Shown here piece after piece: positions 1 through 9,730 of a stretch of DNA of 64,000 bases (the first letter of the stretch is position 1; each line of letters starts with the position of its first letter). Source of the stretch: Marinimicrobium sp038419845 (GTDB taxonomy: Bacteria; Pseudomonadota; Gammaproteobacteria; Pseudomonadales; Cellvibrionaceae); assembly GCF_038419845.1 (NCBI RefSeq), contig NZ_JBCAQT010000014.1:1-64000 (forward strand), in the 5' to 3' direction. Under the pieces are notes generated by a model, which saw only the letters and a program-made list of their open reading frames with translations, was not told the DNA's origin and made no database searches. The translations under genes were made by a program, and so were the position numbers.

Positions 1-92
1 CGTCAGCCAACCTGTCCCTGACATCGACACTGAGACCTTGCAAACGGGGAGGAGACCATATACGTGGTAAGCGAAGCGCACCCGCCGGCACT

Positions 93-1916
<1,824 letters not shown>

Positions 1917-1954
1917 GAATGCTCTCGGAGGGATTTAGCTAAGAAAAGGCGGGC

Positions 1955-1983
1955 ATTATACTCACGTAACGGCGCTACAGAAA
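1955..1983 (-). promoter_or_regulatory. Probable sigma-70 promoter of typA
   Basis: On the minus strand TTTCTG (1983-1978) is followed after 17 bases by a perfect TATAAT (1960-1955), about 40 bases before the typA start codon. The -10 box is strong and the -35 box weak. Seen by eye only. Confidence 0.45.
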
Positions 1984-2047
1984 CGAAAAAGACGAGAAAA
2001 ACCGATAAAAAAGCGGAAAAAACCGGGATTTCTTTCGCCGAACTCGT

Positions 2048-2506
2048 CTAGATGCCAAAAAGCCCCTGGTTTTCCTCCCCCGGAGCGATGAACTGCTCGC
2101 CGTCTTTGGCGTACTGAAACAGCTCGATTTCGAAGCGGTCGATGGCGGTAAAGCAATTGATGAAGGTATCGAGCGCCACCCCCTCACGTTGGCGGTTGGG
2201 GTAAATCTGCGCTTCCAGAAAGATCTTGTACTGCTCGTCCGCCGCATCAAAGCGGCTGGAGAAGGTGTCCACGCGCATCACTTTCAGGCGCCGGCCAAAC
2301 ACCTCGCGGGCCCGTGCCTGACACAGGGCGCGGGCGTCGGACTGGGTGACATGCTGATATCGCGCCGGCTCGGCCTCGCGCTCATCGCTCCAGAAGGCCA
2401 GAGGGGTGCCCGAAACATAGAGCGTTGAGCCCACGGACAGGCCCACCAGGGCCAGAATCAATGCGATCAGACCCAGTTTCTGCCCTGTCGAGTAACCGCG
2501 AGACAT
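2048..2506 (-). CDS. Hypothetical membrane-anchored protein
   Basis: I do not recognise the family. The ATG at 2506 is chosen because AGGAGAGG lies just upstream, giving 152 residues; an earlier in-frame start at 2548 lacks this support. A short basic N-terminus precedes one hydrophobic segment (about residues 11-31). The remaining ~115 residues, soluble and mixed alpha/beta in character, would lie outside the cytoplasmic membrane. Two cysteines are present, at about residues 64 and 119. The gene lies 38 bases downstream of thiI on the same strand and is probably co-transcribed with it. No functional assignment is justified. Confidence 0.75.
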   Translation of the reverse strand: MSRGYSTGQKLGLIALILALVGLSVGSTLYVSGTPLAFWSDEREAEPARYQHVTQSDARALCQARAREVFGRRLKVMRVDTFSSRFDAADEQYKIFLEAQIYPNRQREGVALDTFINCFTAIDRFEIELFQYAKDGEQFIAPGEENQGLFGI

Positions 2507-2544
2507 AGCCTCTCCTGGGTGACGCCTGTCACCTGGGTTAAGTA

Positions 2545-4002
2545 TCACTTGGGTAAATAAACGCCCACATTCGCATGACCGGCATCGGCCAGGTGCGCCG
2601 CGTGCAGCTGGCTCATCACGCCCTTACCACAGTAGAGCAAATAGCGCCGGTCCGGGTCCAGCTTCGGAAACTGGGTGTTCAGCCGGAAAAAGGGGATCTT
2701 GACCAACTGTGGCTCCGGCAGCGCCAGGGGCTTGAGGCTCTCCTCATCCGGGTGGCGGATATCAATGACCACCGCGCCCTCGGCCACCTCGCTCTCCACC
2801 GGCACATTCAAGTCGTCATCGGGCGCTTTTTCCGCCAACTCCTGAATATTGGCCACTTTCTGCGCGGCCACCGCCTGCTTGAGCACCTCAAAGTCGAACT
2901 TGGTCTCCTGATGCTCCACCCGATGCAGCTTCGCCGCTGTGGTCGGCTTCACGGAAATCACGCCGCAGTACTCGGGCACATTGGCGGAGAAGGTCTCGGT
3001 ACCGATCCGACGCGAGAGTTTGATGATGTCGCTCTTGTCCATGGCGATCAACGGGCGCATCACCAGGGTATCGGTCACCCGGTCGATGGCACTGAGGTTG
3101 GGAATGGTCTGGCTGGACACCTGAGCCACACTGTCGCCGGTCACCAGGGCCGGCACCTCCAGAGACTCGGCCACTTCAGTGGCGGCGCGCAGCATCATGC
3201 GCTTGAGCACGACCCCCATGTAGGCGTTGTCCACCTTTTCCAGAATCTCGGACACCACGCCCTCAAAGGGCACAGTGACGAACTTAATCCGGTGCGAGGC
3301 TCCATACTTCTGCCACAGATAATAGGACACCTCCTTCACCGCCATCTCATGGGCGCGGCCGCCGAGGTTGAAAAAGCAGAAGTGGGTCAGCATGCCGCGT
3401 TTCATGGTCAGGTAGCTGGCGACAATGGAGTCGAACCCGCCCGAGACCAGCGAGAGCACCGCATCCGGTCCACCCAGCGGATAGCCGCCCAGGCCCCGGT
3501 GCTGATGCTCAACCACATAGAGGGTCTCGCGCTTGACCTCAAGGCGCACGGTAATGTCCGGGTGGCGCAGGCTGACGCCGGCGGCCTCGGTCCGCTCCAG
3601 CAGGCCGCCGCCCACGTAGCGTTCGATATCCCCGGATTTGAAATCATGTTTGCCGCTGCGCTTGGCGCGCACACAGAACGTCTTGCCGGCCAGCGCCGGG
3701 CCCCAGTGATCCAGGGTCCGCGCCAGGATCTCGTCCAGATCACCCAGCGGGTAGGCGTGCACCAGCGCGTAGGCGTCAATGCCGGGCGTCCGCCCCAGGA
3801 CATCCGCCACCTGTTCGGCGAGACCGGAATCGGCCCCGGGCGCGATCACCTCGACTTTCTCCCAGTCGCGCTTTACCGTAATCTCCTCGGAGAGCGGTTC
3901 AAGCAGACGCCGTAAATTAGTGCGCAGCTGTTTGATGAACCGCTTGCGCACCGGCGGACTTTTGATGATGATCTCGGGAAAAACCTTGACGATAAAATGC
4001 AT
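2545..4002 (-). CDS. thiI: tRNA sulfurtransferase ThiI with rhodanese domain
   Basis: ThiI transfers persulfide sulfur to uridine-8 of tRNA (4-thiouridine) and, in gammaproteobacteria, also supports thiamine thiazole synthesis. The 485 residues match the long gammaproteobacterial form (E. coli 482). An N-terminal ferredoxin-like/THUMP region comes first. Next is the PP-loop pyrophosphatase motif SGGFDS (about residues 186-191) and then a C-terminal rhodanese domain with the catalytic cysteine in YCGKGVMSQ (about 457). The protein begins MHFIVKVFPEI, which fits the family start. The gene is divergent from glnA across a 0.4 kb control region. Confidence 0.96.
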   Translation of the reverse strand: MHFIVKVFPEIIIKSPPVRKRFIKQLRTNLRRLLEPLSEEITVKRDWEKVEVIAPGADSGLAEQVADVLGRTPGIDAYALVHAYPLGDLDEILARTLDHWGPALAGKTFCVRAKRSGKHDFKSGDIERYVGGGLLERTEAAGVSLRHPDITVRLEVKRETLYVVEHQHRGLGGYPLGGPDAVLSLVSGGFDSIVASYLTMKRGMLTHFCFFNLGGRAHEMAVKEVSYYLWQKYGASHRIKFVTVPFEGVVSEILEKVDNAYMGVVLKRMMLRAATEVAESLEVPALVTGDSVAQVSSQTIPNLSAIDRVTDTLVMRPLIAMDKSDIIKLSRRIGTETFSANVPEYCGVISVKPTTAAKLHRVEHQETKFDFEVLKQAVAAQKVANIQELAEKAPDDDLNVPVESEVAEGAVVIDIRHPDEESLKPLALPEPQLVKIPFFRLNTQFPKLDPDRRYLLYCGKGVMSQLHAAHLADAGHANVGVYLPK

Positions 4003-4113
4003 GAACGCCTACTGTTGTGCCGGTGCCTTGAGGTAAGCTCCCCCCAGTGCACAGAAAAGCCGTGCATTATAGAGCAAGGGAGAAACGCAGACAAAAGGCG
4101 ATTTTGAAAGGCG

Positions 4114-4130
4114 CGCACCAGATAGGTGCA
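4114..4130 (+). promoter_or_regulatory. NtrC binding site 1 of glnA
   Basis: CGCACC-AGATA-GGTGCA matches the NtrC enhancer consensus TGCACY-N5-GGTGCA at 11 of 12 fixed positions. It lies about 130 bases upstream of the -24 element, a normal enhancer distance. Confidence 0.8.
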
Positions 4131-4144
4131 CACCCTTCTGATCT

Positions 4145-4161
4145 TGCACTCTATTGGTGCA
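4145..4161 (+). promoter_or_regulatory. NtrC binding site 2 of glnA
   Basis: TGCACT-CTATT-GGTGCA is a full match to the NtrC consensus. Its centre is 31 bases (three helical turns) from site 1, the spacing expected for cooperative binding of NtrC dimers. A weaker third site, AACGCC-AATTT-GGTGCA, follows at 4167-4183. Confidence 0.85.
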
Positions 4162-4257
4162 ACTGAAACGCCAATTTGGTGCACCTACTCAGCGGACGCC
4201 CCTGGAGAGCCAGCGACAAGCCCTGTAGACGCGGGTCCCGGCGGCCCCCAAAAAGTA

Positions 4258-4272
4258 TGGCATGCATCTTGC
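4258..4272 (+). promoter_or_regulatory. Sigma-54 (-24/-12) promoter of glnA
   Basis: TGGCATGCATCTTGC has the invariant GG and GC doublets at the correct RpoN spacing. It lies downstream of the NtrC boxes and about 130 bases before the glnA start codon. Confidence 0.85.
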
Positions 4273-4401
4273 CCTATTTTTGCCCATAGACGTTCGCCCC
4301 CCGAAAATCAGCACCCGGTGGCAGCGGACGGCAAAACAAGGTTTAATGCAAAGGTTTTAATATCCGTAGCCCACGGGCTATTCACAACTTGGAGGCATTC
4401 A

Positions 4402-5808
4402 ATGTCTAAAAAAACTCTGGACATGATCAAAGAGAACGAAGCGCGCTGGGTCGACATGCGTTTCACGGACACTCGCGGTAAAGAGCAGCACGTGACCATT
4501 CCCGCCAAAGACATCGACGAAGATTTCTTTGAAGAGGGCAAGATGTTTGACGGCTCCTCCATCAATGGCTGGAAAGGCATCAACGACTCCGACATGATCC
4601 TGATGCCGGACGATGAAACCGCCGTCATGGACCCCTTCTCCGACAGCCCCACTGTCATCGTGCGCTGCAACATCGTTGAGCCCATGACCATGCAGGGCTA
4701 CGACCGCGATCCGCGCTCCATCGGCCTGCGCGCTGAAGAGTATCTGAAGTCTACCGGCCTGGGTGACACCGCCCTGTTCGGTCCGGAGCCCGAGTTCTTC
4801 GTTTTCGATAGCGTACAGTGGAACGCTACCATGGGCGGCGCTTTCTACAAGATCAACTCCGAAGAAGCGGCCTGGTCTTCCAGCGAACACTACGAAGGTG
4901 CCAACACCGGCCACCGTCCGGGCGTCAAGGGCGGCTACTTCCCGGTACCCCCGGTCGACTCCCTGAACGACCTGCGCGGCTCCATGTGCGACGCCATGGA
5001 AGCCATGGGCCTGGAAATTGAAGTACACCACCACGAAGTGGCCACGGCCGGTCAGTGTGAAATCGGCGTTGGCGCCAACACCCTGGTCAAGAAGGCGGAC
5101 GAAGTACAGATCCTCAAGTACTGCGTACACAACGTCGCTCACGCCTTTGGTCAGACCGCCACTTTCATGCCCAAGCCGCTGATCGGCGATAACGGCTCCG
5201 GCATGCACGTGCACCAGTCCTTCACCAAGAACGGCAAAAACCAGTTCGCAGGCGACGGCTATGCCGGCATGAGTGAAACCGCCCTGTTCTACATCGGCGG
5301 CATCATCAAGCACGCCCGCGCACTGAACGCCTTCTGTAACGCCTCCACCAACTCCTACAAGCGTCTGGTGCCGGGCTTTGAAGCACCGGTCATGCTGGCC
5401 TACTCTGCCCGCAACCGTTCGGCCTCCATCCGGATTCCGTACGTGAACAGCGACAAGGCCCGTCGGATCGAGACCCGCTTCCCCGACCCCACCGCCAACC
5501 CCTACCTGGCGTTTGCGGCACTGCTGATGGCCGGCCTGGACGGCGTGCAGAACAAGATTCACCCCGGCGATCCCGCCGACAAGAACCTGTACGACCTGCC
5601 GCCGGAAGAAGGCAAGGCGATCCCGACCGTGGCCTCCAGCCTGGAAATGGCTCTGGATGCTCTGGACGAGGACCGCGACTTCCTCAAAGCGGGCGGCGTA
5701 TTCACTGACGACGTGATCGATGCCTTCATTGAACTTAAGCGCGAAGAAATCGAGCGTCTGCAGATGACTCCGCACCCGGTAGAGTTTGAACTCTACTATA
5801 GTGTTTAA
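4402..5808 (+). CDS. glnA: Glutamine synthetase type I (GSI-beta)
   Basis: Glutamine synthetase condenses ammonium and glutamate using ATP in the cytoplasm and is the main entry point of ammonium assimilation. The start at 4402 (MSKKTLDMIKENEAR) follows GGAGG and gives 468 residues, the normal GSI length. Visible signatures are FDGSSINGW near residue 50, the ATP/ammonia-site segment with GSGMHVHQS (about 264-272) and the adenylylation site NLYDLPPEE (Tyr about 397), which marks it as the GlnE-regulated GSI-beta form. It is expressed from the NtrC/sigma-54 region just upstream and ends at a strong terminator. Confidence 0.98.
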   Translation: MSKKTLDMIKENEARWVDMRFTDTRGKEQHVTIPAKDIDEDFFEEGKMFDGSSINGWKGINDSDMILMPDDETAVMDPFSDSPTVIVRCNIVEPMTMQGYDRDPRSIGLRAEEYLKSTGLGDTALFGPEPEFFVFDSVQWNATMGGAFYKINSEEAAWSSSEHYEGANTGHRPGVKGGYFPVPPVDSLNDLRGSMCDAMEAMGLEIEVHHHEVATAGQCEIGVGANTLVKKADEVQILKYCVHNVAHAFGQTATFMPKPLIGDNGSGMHVHQSFTKNGKNQFAGDGYAGMSETALFYIGGIIKHARALNAFCNASTNSYKRLVPGFEAPVMLAYSARNRSASIRIPYVNSDKARRIETRFPDPTANPYLAFAALLMAGLDGVQNKIHPGDPADKNLYDLPPEEGKAIPTVASSLEMALDALDEDRDFLKAGGVFTDDVIDAFIELKREEIERLQMTPHPVEFELYYSV

Positions 5809-5878
5809 GTACGCCGCAGGCGCTAGTGCTTAGACGCTGATTCAGCCTCCGGCCCCTTCGGGGCGCCGGTTGCCGACA

Positions 5879-5917
5879 AAAAGCCCGTTCAGGCAACTGA
5901 ACGGGCTTTTGCTTTTG
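5879..5917 (+). terminator. Intrinsic terminator after glnA
   Basis: A perfect 10-bp stem, GCCCGTTCAG (5883-5892) with CTGAACGGGC (5897-5906), has a GCAA tetraloop. It is preceded by A5 and followed by TTTTGCTTTT, so it could work in both directions. Confidence 0.9.
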
Positions 5918-5960
5918 TGGGTCTAAGAGTACTGTAGGGGAAATACTTGAGGAGGTCGCC

Positions 5961-6506
5961 ATGCGCTACCTGTTGCTGGTCATCGGTCTGTTTGCCCTCT
6001 GCTCCGGCGCGGTCAACGCCCAGAGCATCTACAAAACCGTGGATGAACAGGGGCGGGTGTCCTACTCGGACAAACCGCCGGCCAACCGCAATGCGCAGAG
6101 CGAAGAGGAGCAGGCCGAGCTCCCTCCGGTGAACGCCATTCCCGAGCAGCCCATCGAGCGGAGGGGGGAGCCGTCTCGGCGCGATCGCGATGCCCAGACG
6201 CCGGACTACCAGGTCAGGGTCCTCAATCCCATCCCCGAGAGCAGTGTGCCGCCCGGCCAACGCGACCTGAGTATCGTGGCCACCCTGAACCAGAGCCTCG
6301 AGCCGGAGCACGAGCTGGTGTACTACATGGACGGGGAACGCCTCGCGCAAACCCGGAAGCGCCAGTTCCTGGTGCAACAAATCTACCGCGGCAGCCACAT
6401 CATCACGGTGCAGGTTGTGGACGGCGATGGCCGGGTGCTGGCCCGATCAGAGCCAGTGACAGTGCACGTTCACCGCCCGAGTGTGATCAATCGCCCGGGG
6501 TCCTGA
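5961..6506 (+). CDS. Secreted DUF4124-domain protein
   Basis: The 181-residue protein starts with a cleavable signal peptide (MRYLLLVIGLFALCSGAVNA, cleavage near residue 20). A DUF4124 motif follows, IYKTVDEQGRVSYSDKPP, a short beta domain common in proteobacterial periplasmic proteins. A proline/glutamate-rich linker leads to a C-terminal beta-sandwich-like domain (about residues 85-175). GAGGAGG lies eight bases before the ATG. The gene sits between glnA and ntrBC, a position often held by a DUF4124 gene in Pseudomonas-type genomes. Its molecular role is unknown. Confidence 0.88.
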   Translation: MRYLLLVIGLFALCSGAVNAQSIYKTVDEQGRVSYSDKPPANRNAQSEEEQAELPPVNAIPEQPIERRGEPSRRDRDAQTPDYQVRVLNPIPESSVPPGQRDLSIVATLNQSLEPEHELVYYMDGERLAQTRKRQFLVQQIYRGSHIITVQVVDGDGRVLARSEPVTVHVHRPSVINRPGS

Positions 6507-6576
6507 GCCCTAGTGTGCTGTAACACCCTAGATCGCGCACTGAATAAAGGCACCCCGTCCGCCCGCTGACACCATG

Positions 6577-6593
6577 GGCACCATTTTGGTGCA
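6577..6593 (+). promoter_or_regulatory. NtrC binding site upstream of ntrBC
   Basis: GGCACC-ATTTT-GGTGCA matches the NtrC consensus at 11 of 12 fixed positions. It lies 72 bases upstream of a -24/-12 element, which suggests that ntrBC is autoregulated. Confidence 0.8.
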
Positions 6594-6664
6594 CTCCCAT
6601 TCAGACTCGCCTACACTATTGCCGGGAAACGCCCAAAAACGGCGCTTTTTGCCCCTATGCAACT

Positions 6665-6679
6665 TGGATTGCTTTTTGC
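6665..6679 (+). promoter_or_regulatory. Candidate sigma-54 promoter of ntrBC
   Basis: TGGATTGCTTTTTGC keeps the invariant GG and GC doublets at RpoN spacing and the T-rich stretch before GC, but lacks the CAC after GG. It lies between the 8-bp inverted repeat arms CTATGCAA (6655-6662) and TTGCATAG (6676-6683). Confidence 0.55.
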
Positions 6680-6776
6680 ATAGACCATCCTACAGACCAT
6701 CGCGAAGATCCGCCGTCTGCCTCGCATGACGCCGAGCGACGGGCTTTCGCCGATATCAGACCGGGAGCACCACTCA

Positions 6777-7850
6777 GTGACGTCAGGGGATATTCATAAG
6801 CCACTTCTGGACAGCCTCAGCACGGCCATCATTCTGGTGGACAGGGACCTGCGTCTGCGCCACATGAACCCCTCGGCCGAGGCCCTTCTGGCCATCAGCT
6901 GCGAGCGGACCCTGAACGAACCCTTCACCCAGTTTTTCTACGAATCCGTGGAAACGCCCAAGCAACTGACGCTGGCCGCCCGGGAAGCCAACCACTACAC
7001 CAAGCGCCACGCCGAGTGGCAGTTGCTTACCGGCGGGCAGATCACCGTGGACTACACCGTGACCCCCTTCGGAGAGGATTCGGGCCTGGTGATCGAAGTC
7101 CAACCGATTGACCGTCTGCTGCGCATCAGCCGCGAGGAGATGCTCACCTCTTCACAGGAAACCACGCGCAATCTGGTGCGGGGCATGGCCCACGAAATCA
7201 AAAACCCGCTGGGCGGGATTCGGGGTGCGGCGCAACTGCTGGCACGGGAGCTGCCCGACAGTGACCTGCAGGAATACACCGGCGTCATCATTGATGAGGC
7301 CGACCGTCTACGCAACCTGGTGGACCGTATGCTCGGTCCCAATCAGTTGCCCCAACTGCAATCGCTGAACATTCACGAGGTGCTCGAGCGGGTATCGACC
7401 ATCATCAAGGCCGAGAGCAGCGGCACCGTGGCCATCCAGCGGGATTACGACCCCAGTATTCCCGACCTGGAAGCCGACAAGGAGCAGCTGATCCAGGCAC
7501 TGCTGAATATCGCCCGCAATGCCATGCAGGCCATGATGGAGCACCGGACCGAACACCCGCACCTGCGTCTGAAAACGCGGGTGCAGCGCCGTCACACCAT
7601 CGGGCGTCGACATCACCCGCTGGTGTGCCGGGTCGACATCGAAGACAACGGCCCGGGCATACCGGACGACATCATCAAGAACATTTTTTATCCCATGATT
7701 TCCGGCCGCGCCGACGGGACCGGACTGGGCCTGACCATATCCCAGCACCTGATTCACCAACATCAGGGGCTGATTGAGTGCCACAGCGAGCCGGGCAAGA
7801 CCCGTTTCTCGCTCTATCTACCAATGGAACCACAGCATGCAGAAGTCTAA
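6777..7850 (+). CDS. ntrB: Nitrogen regulation sensor kinase/phosphatase NtrB
   Basis: NtrB is the cytoplasmic histidine kinase that phosphorylates NtrC under nitrogen limitation and dephosphorylates it when PII is bound. An N-terminal PAS domain (about residues 10-110) is followed by the H-box HEIKNPLGGIRGAAQLL with the phospho-accepting His, the N-box NIARNAMQAM, and the G boxes DNGPGIP and GTGLGLT. GTG 6777 is preferred because GGAG (6764-6767) precedes it and the resulting N-terminus aligns with known NtrB proteins; an ATG at 6726 would add 17 residues without a ribosome-binding site. The 3' end overlaps ntrC by 14 bases. Confidence 0.94.
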   Translation: MTSGDIHKPLLDSLSTAIILVDRDLRLRHMNPSAEALLAISCERTLNEPFTQFFYESVETPKQLTLAAREANHYTKRHAEWQLLTGGQITVDYTVTPFGEDSGLVIEVQPIDRLLRISREEMLTSSQETTRNLVRGMAHEIKNPLGGIRGAAQLLARELPDSDLQEYTGVIIDEADRLRNLVDRMLGPNQLPQLQSLNIHEVLERVSTIIKAESSGTVAIQRDYDPSIPDLEADKEQLIQALLNIARNAMQAMMEHRTEHPHLRLKTRVQRRHTIGRRHHPLVCRVDIEDNGPGIPDDIIKNIFYPMISGRADGTGLGLTISQHLIHQHQGLIECHSEPGKTRFSLYLPMEPQHAEV

Positions 7851-9258
7851 TCGAGTTTGGATCATCGACGACGACCGGTCGATCCGCTGGGTACTGGAAA
7901 AGGCCCTGGTGGGCGCCGGTATCGAAGCCCGCTCTTTTGACTCGGGCGACAGCGCCGTCACTCAGCTTGAGCGCGAAGTGCCCGATGCCATCATCAGCGA
8001 CATCCGTATGCCGGGCATTGACGGGCTGGCGCTGCTGAGCGACCTCCACGCCCAGCATCCGGACGTGCCGATCATCATCATGACGGCCCATTCCGATCTG
8101 GACAGCGCGGTGGCCGCCTACCAGGGGGGCGCATTCGAATACCTGCCCAAGCCCTTTGATGTGGACGAGGCGGTCGCGGTCACCCAGCGCGCCCTGGCTC
8201 ACGCCGAGGAGCAGAAAACCGAGAGCGGCGCGGCGGTCCCGGTGGAGGTGAACACCGAGATCATCGGCGAGGCACCGGCAATGCAGGAAGTATTCCGGGC
8301 CATTGGCCGGCTCGCTCAATCCAATATCACCGTGCTGATCAATGGCCAGTCGGGCACCGGTAAAGAGTTGGTGGCCCACGCGCTGCACCGGCACAGCCCA
8401 AGGCGCAATGAACCCTTCATCGCGCTGAACATGGCCGCCATCCCCAAAGATCTGATGGAGTCCGAGCTGTTCGGCCACGAAAAGGGCGCCTTTACCGGCG
8501 CCGCGGCCCAGCGCCAGGGGCGTTTCGAGCAGGCCAACGGCGGCACCCTGTTTCTGGATGAGATCGGTGATATGCCCTCTGAAACCCAGACGCGCCTGCT
8601 GCGTGTTCTGGCCGATGGCGAGTTCTACCGTGTAGGCGGGCACACACCGGTGAAAGTCGATGTACGTATCATCGCCGCTACCCACCAAAACCTCGAAGCA
8701 CTGGTCACCGACGGACGCTTCCGCGAGGATCTGTTTCACCGACTGAACGTCATCCGGATTCATATTCCCAAGCTGGCCGACCGGCGTGAGGATATCCCCA
8801 AGCTGTCACAGTTTTTCCTTCAGAAAGCGGCCAACGAACTGGATGTGGATACCAAAGTTCTGCTGCCGGAAACCGAAGACTTTTTCTGCTCCCTGTCCTG
8901 GCCCGGCAATGTACGCCAGCTGGAAAACACCTGCCGCTGGATCACCGTCATGGCCTCGGGACGGGAAGTGCATGTAGAGGACCTTCCCCCCGAGCTGTTG
9001 AGCAACAAGGAAGAAACCGCGACCGGCGACGACTGGGAAAAAGCGCTGCGCCACTGGGCCGACCAGGCACTGGCACGCGGCCATCATCAGTTGTTGAGCG
9101 AAGCCGTTCCGACATTTGAGCGCGCCCTTATTGAAACGGCTCTGAAGTATACGGCCGGGCGCAAACGCGACGCCGCCAACCTGCTCGGCTGGGGCCGCAA
9201 CACCCTCACCCGAAAACTGAAAGAACTGGACATGGCCGGCAGCGACGAAGCCGAATAG
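7837..9258 (+). CDS. ntrC: Nitrogen regulation response regulator NtrC (sigma-54 activator)
   Basis: NtrC binds enhancer sites and drives open-complex formation by RNA polymerase-sigma54. The receiver domain has the phospho-acceptor Asp in SDIRMPGIDGL (about residue 54). The AAA+ domain has Walker A GQSGTGKE and the sigma-54-contact loop GAFTGA, and the C-terminal Fis-type helix-turn-helix contains GRKRDAANLLGWGRNTLTRKL. The ATG inside the end of ntrB gives 473 residues, the standard length. Matching binding sites lie upstream of glnA and of ntrB in this window. Confidence 0.96.
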   Translation: MQKSNRVWIIDDDRSIRWVLEKALVGAGIEARSFDSGDSAVTQLEREVPDAIISDIRMPGIDGLALLSDLHAQHPDVPIIIMTAHSDLDSAVAAYQGGAFEYLPKPFDVDEAVAVTQRALAHAEEQKTESGAAVPVEVNTEIIGEAPAMQEVFRAIGRLAQSNITVLINGQSGTGKELVAHALHRHSPRRNEPFIALNMAAIPKDLMESELFGHEKGAFTGAAAQRQGRFEQANGGTLFLDEIGDMPSETQTRLLRVLADGEFYRVGGHTPVKVDVRIIAATHQNLEALVTDGRFREDLFHRLNVIRIHIPKLADRREDIPKLSQFFLQKAANELDVDTKVLLPETEDFFCSLSWPGNVRQLENTCRWITVMASGREVHVEDLPPELLSNKEETATGDDWEKALRHWADQALARGHHQLLSEAVPTFERALIETALKYTAGRKRDAANLLGWGRNTLTRKLKELDMAGSDEAE

Positions 9259-9730
9259 CATTGAAGCGACATCATTGAAAAGGAATGTTGATGGTGTCGC
9301 CTACTTATCATATTTATGTAACCGGCCAGCATTTTTTCGCCTCTTAAAGCTTCATGACTGAAAGACCGTTACATACTTTTTTATGGCATTTACGATCCAA
9401 TGATTGTTGTATCCTCCCATGCCTGTGCTAAAATCCTCGCCCCCTAAAAAAACAGTTCCCACAAAACATAGTGACACCCGGCAATGAATCGGACGCTCAA
9501 ACAACGAATTGAGCGCTATACTGAAAAGACAAGGTTCGGACAGCACGCCCAGAAAACGCAAAGACGTTCGGCGTTCTGTCATACAAAAGAACCCTTCTCT
9601 GGGTGAGAGCAGAGAAAAAACGAAAGACGAGAGAGAGACGAGAGCGCTACCCGCCACCAGATCCCGGCCATCCCGAAAAGGGCGGAATCTGACGGTAGCG
9701 GCAAAAAAGCATCAACCAAAGGACACGCTT
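9259..9730. other. Intergenic region between ntrC and pfp
   Basis: No convincing gene is seen in these 472 bases. An imperfect hairpin (GCGACATCAT at 9266-9275 with ATGGTGTCGC at 9291-9300) may end ntrBC transcription. A weak sigma-70 candidate, TTGTAT (9407-9412) with TAAAAT (9429-9434) at 16-base spacing, could serve pfp. The stretch 9590-9650 is purine-rich. An open frame running into pfp from 9509 lacks a ribosome-binding site. Confidence 0.6.

Larger units (their letters stand above)
4003..4401. other. Divergent thiI-glnA intergenic control region
   Basis: This 399-base gap holds the nitrogen-control elements of glnA: two good NtrC boxes and one weak one (4114-4183), a -24/-12 promoter (4258-4272) and the GGAGG ribosome-binding site at 4391-4395. 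An open frame that continues upstream from glnA across this region lacks a ribosome-binding site and covers the operators, so it is not treated as coding. Confidence 0.8.

Noticed and set aside
4399..5775. 458-codon open frame antisense to glnA
   Set aside because: It mirrors glnA codon structure in a GC-rich genome and shows no ribosome-binding site or family motif.
9352..9657. 101-codon minus-strand frame upstream of pfp
   Set aside because: No ribosome-binding site and no recognisable sequence; it lies in the likely pfp promoter region.
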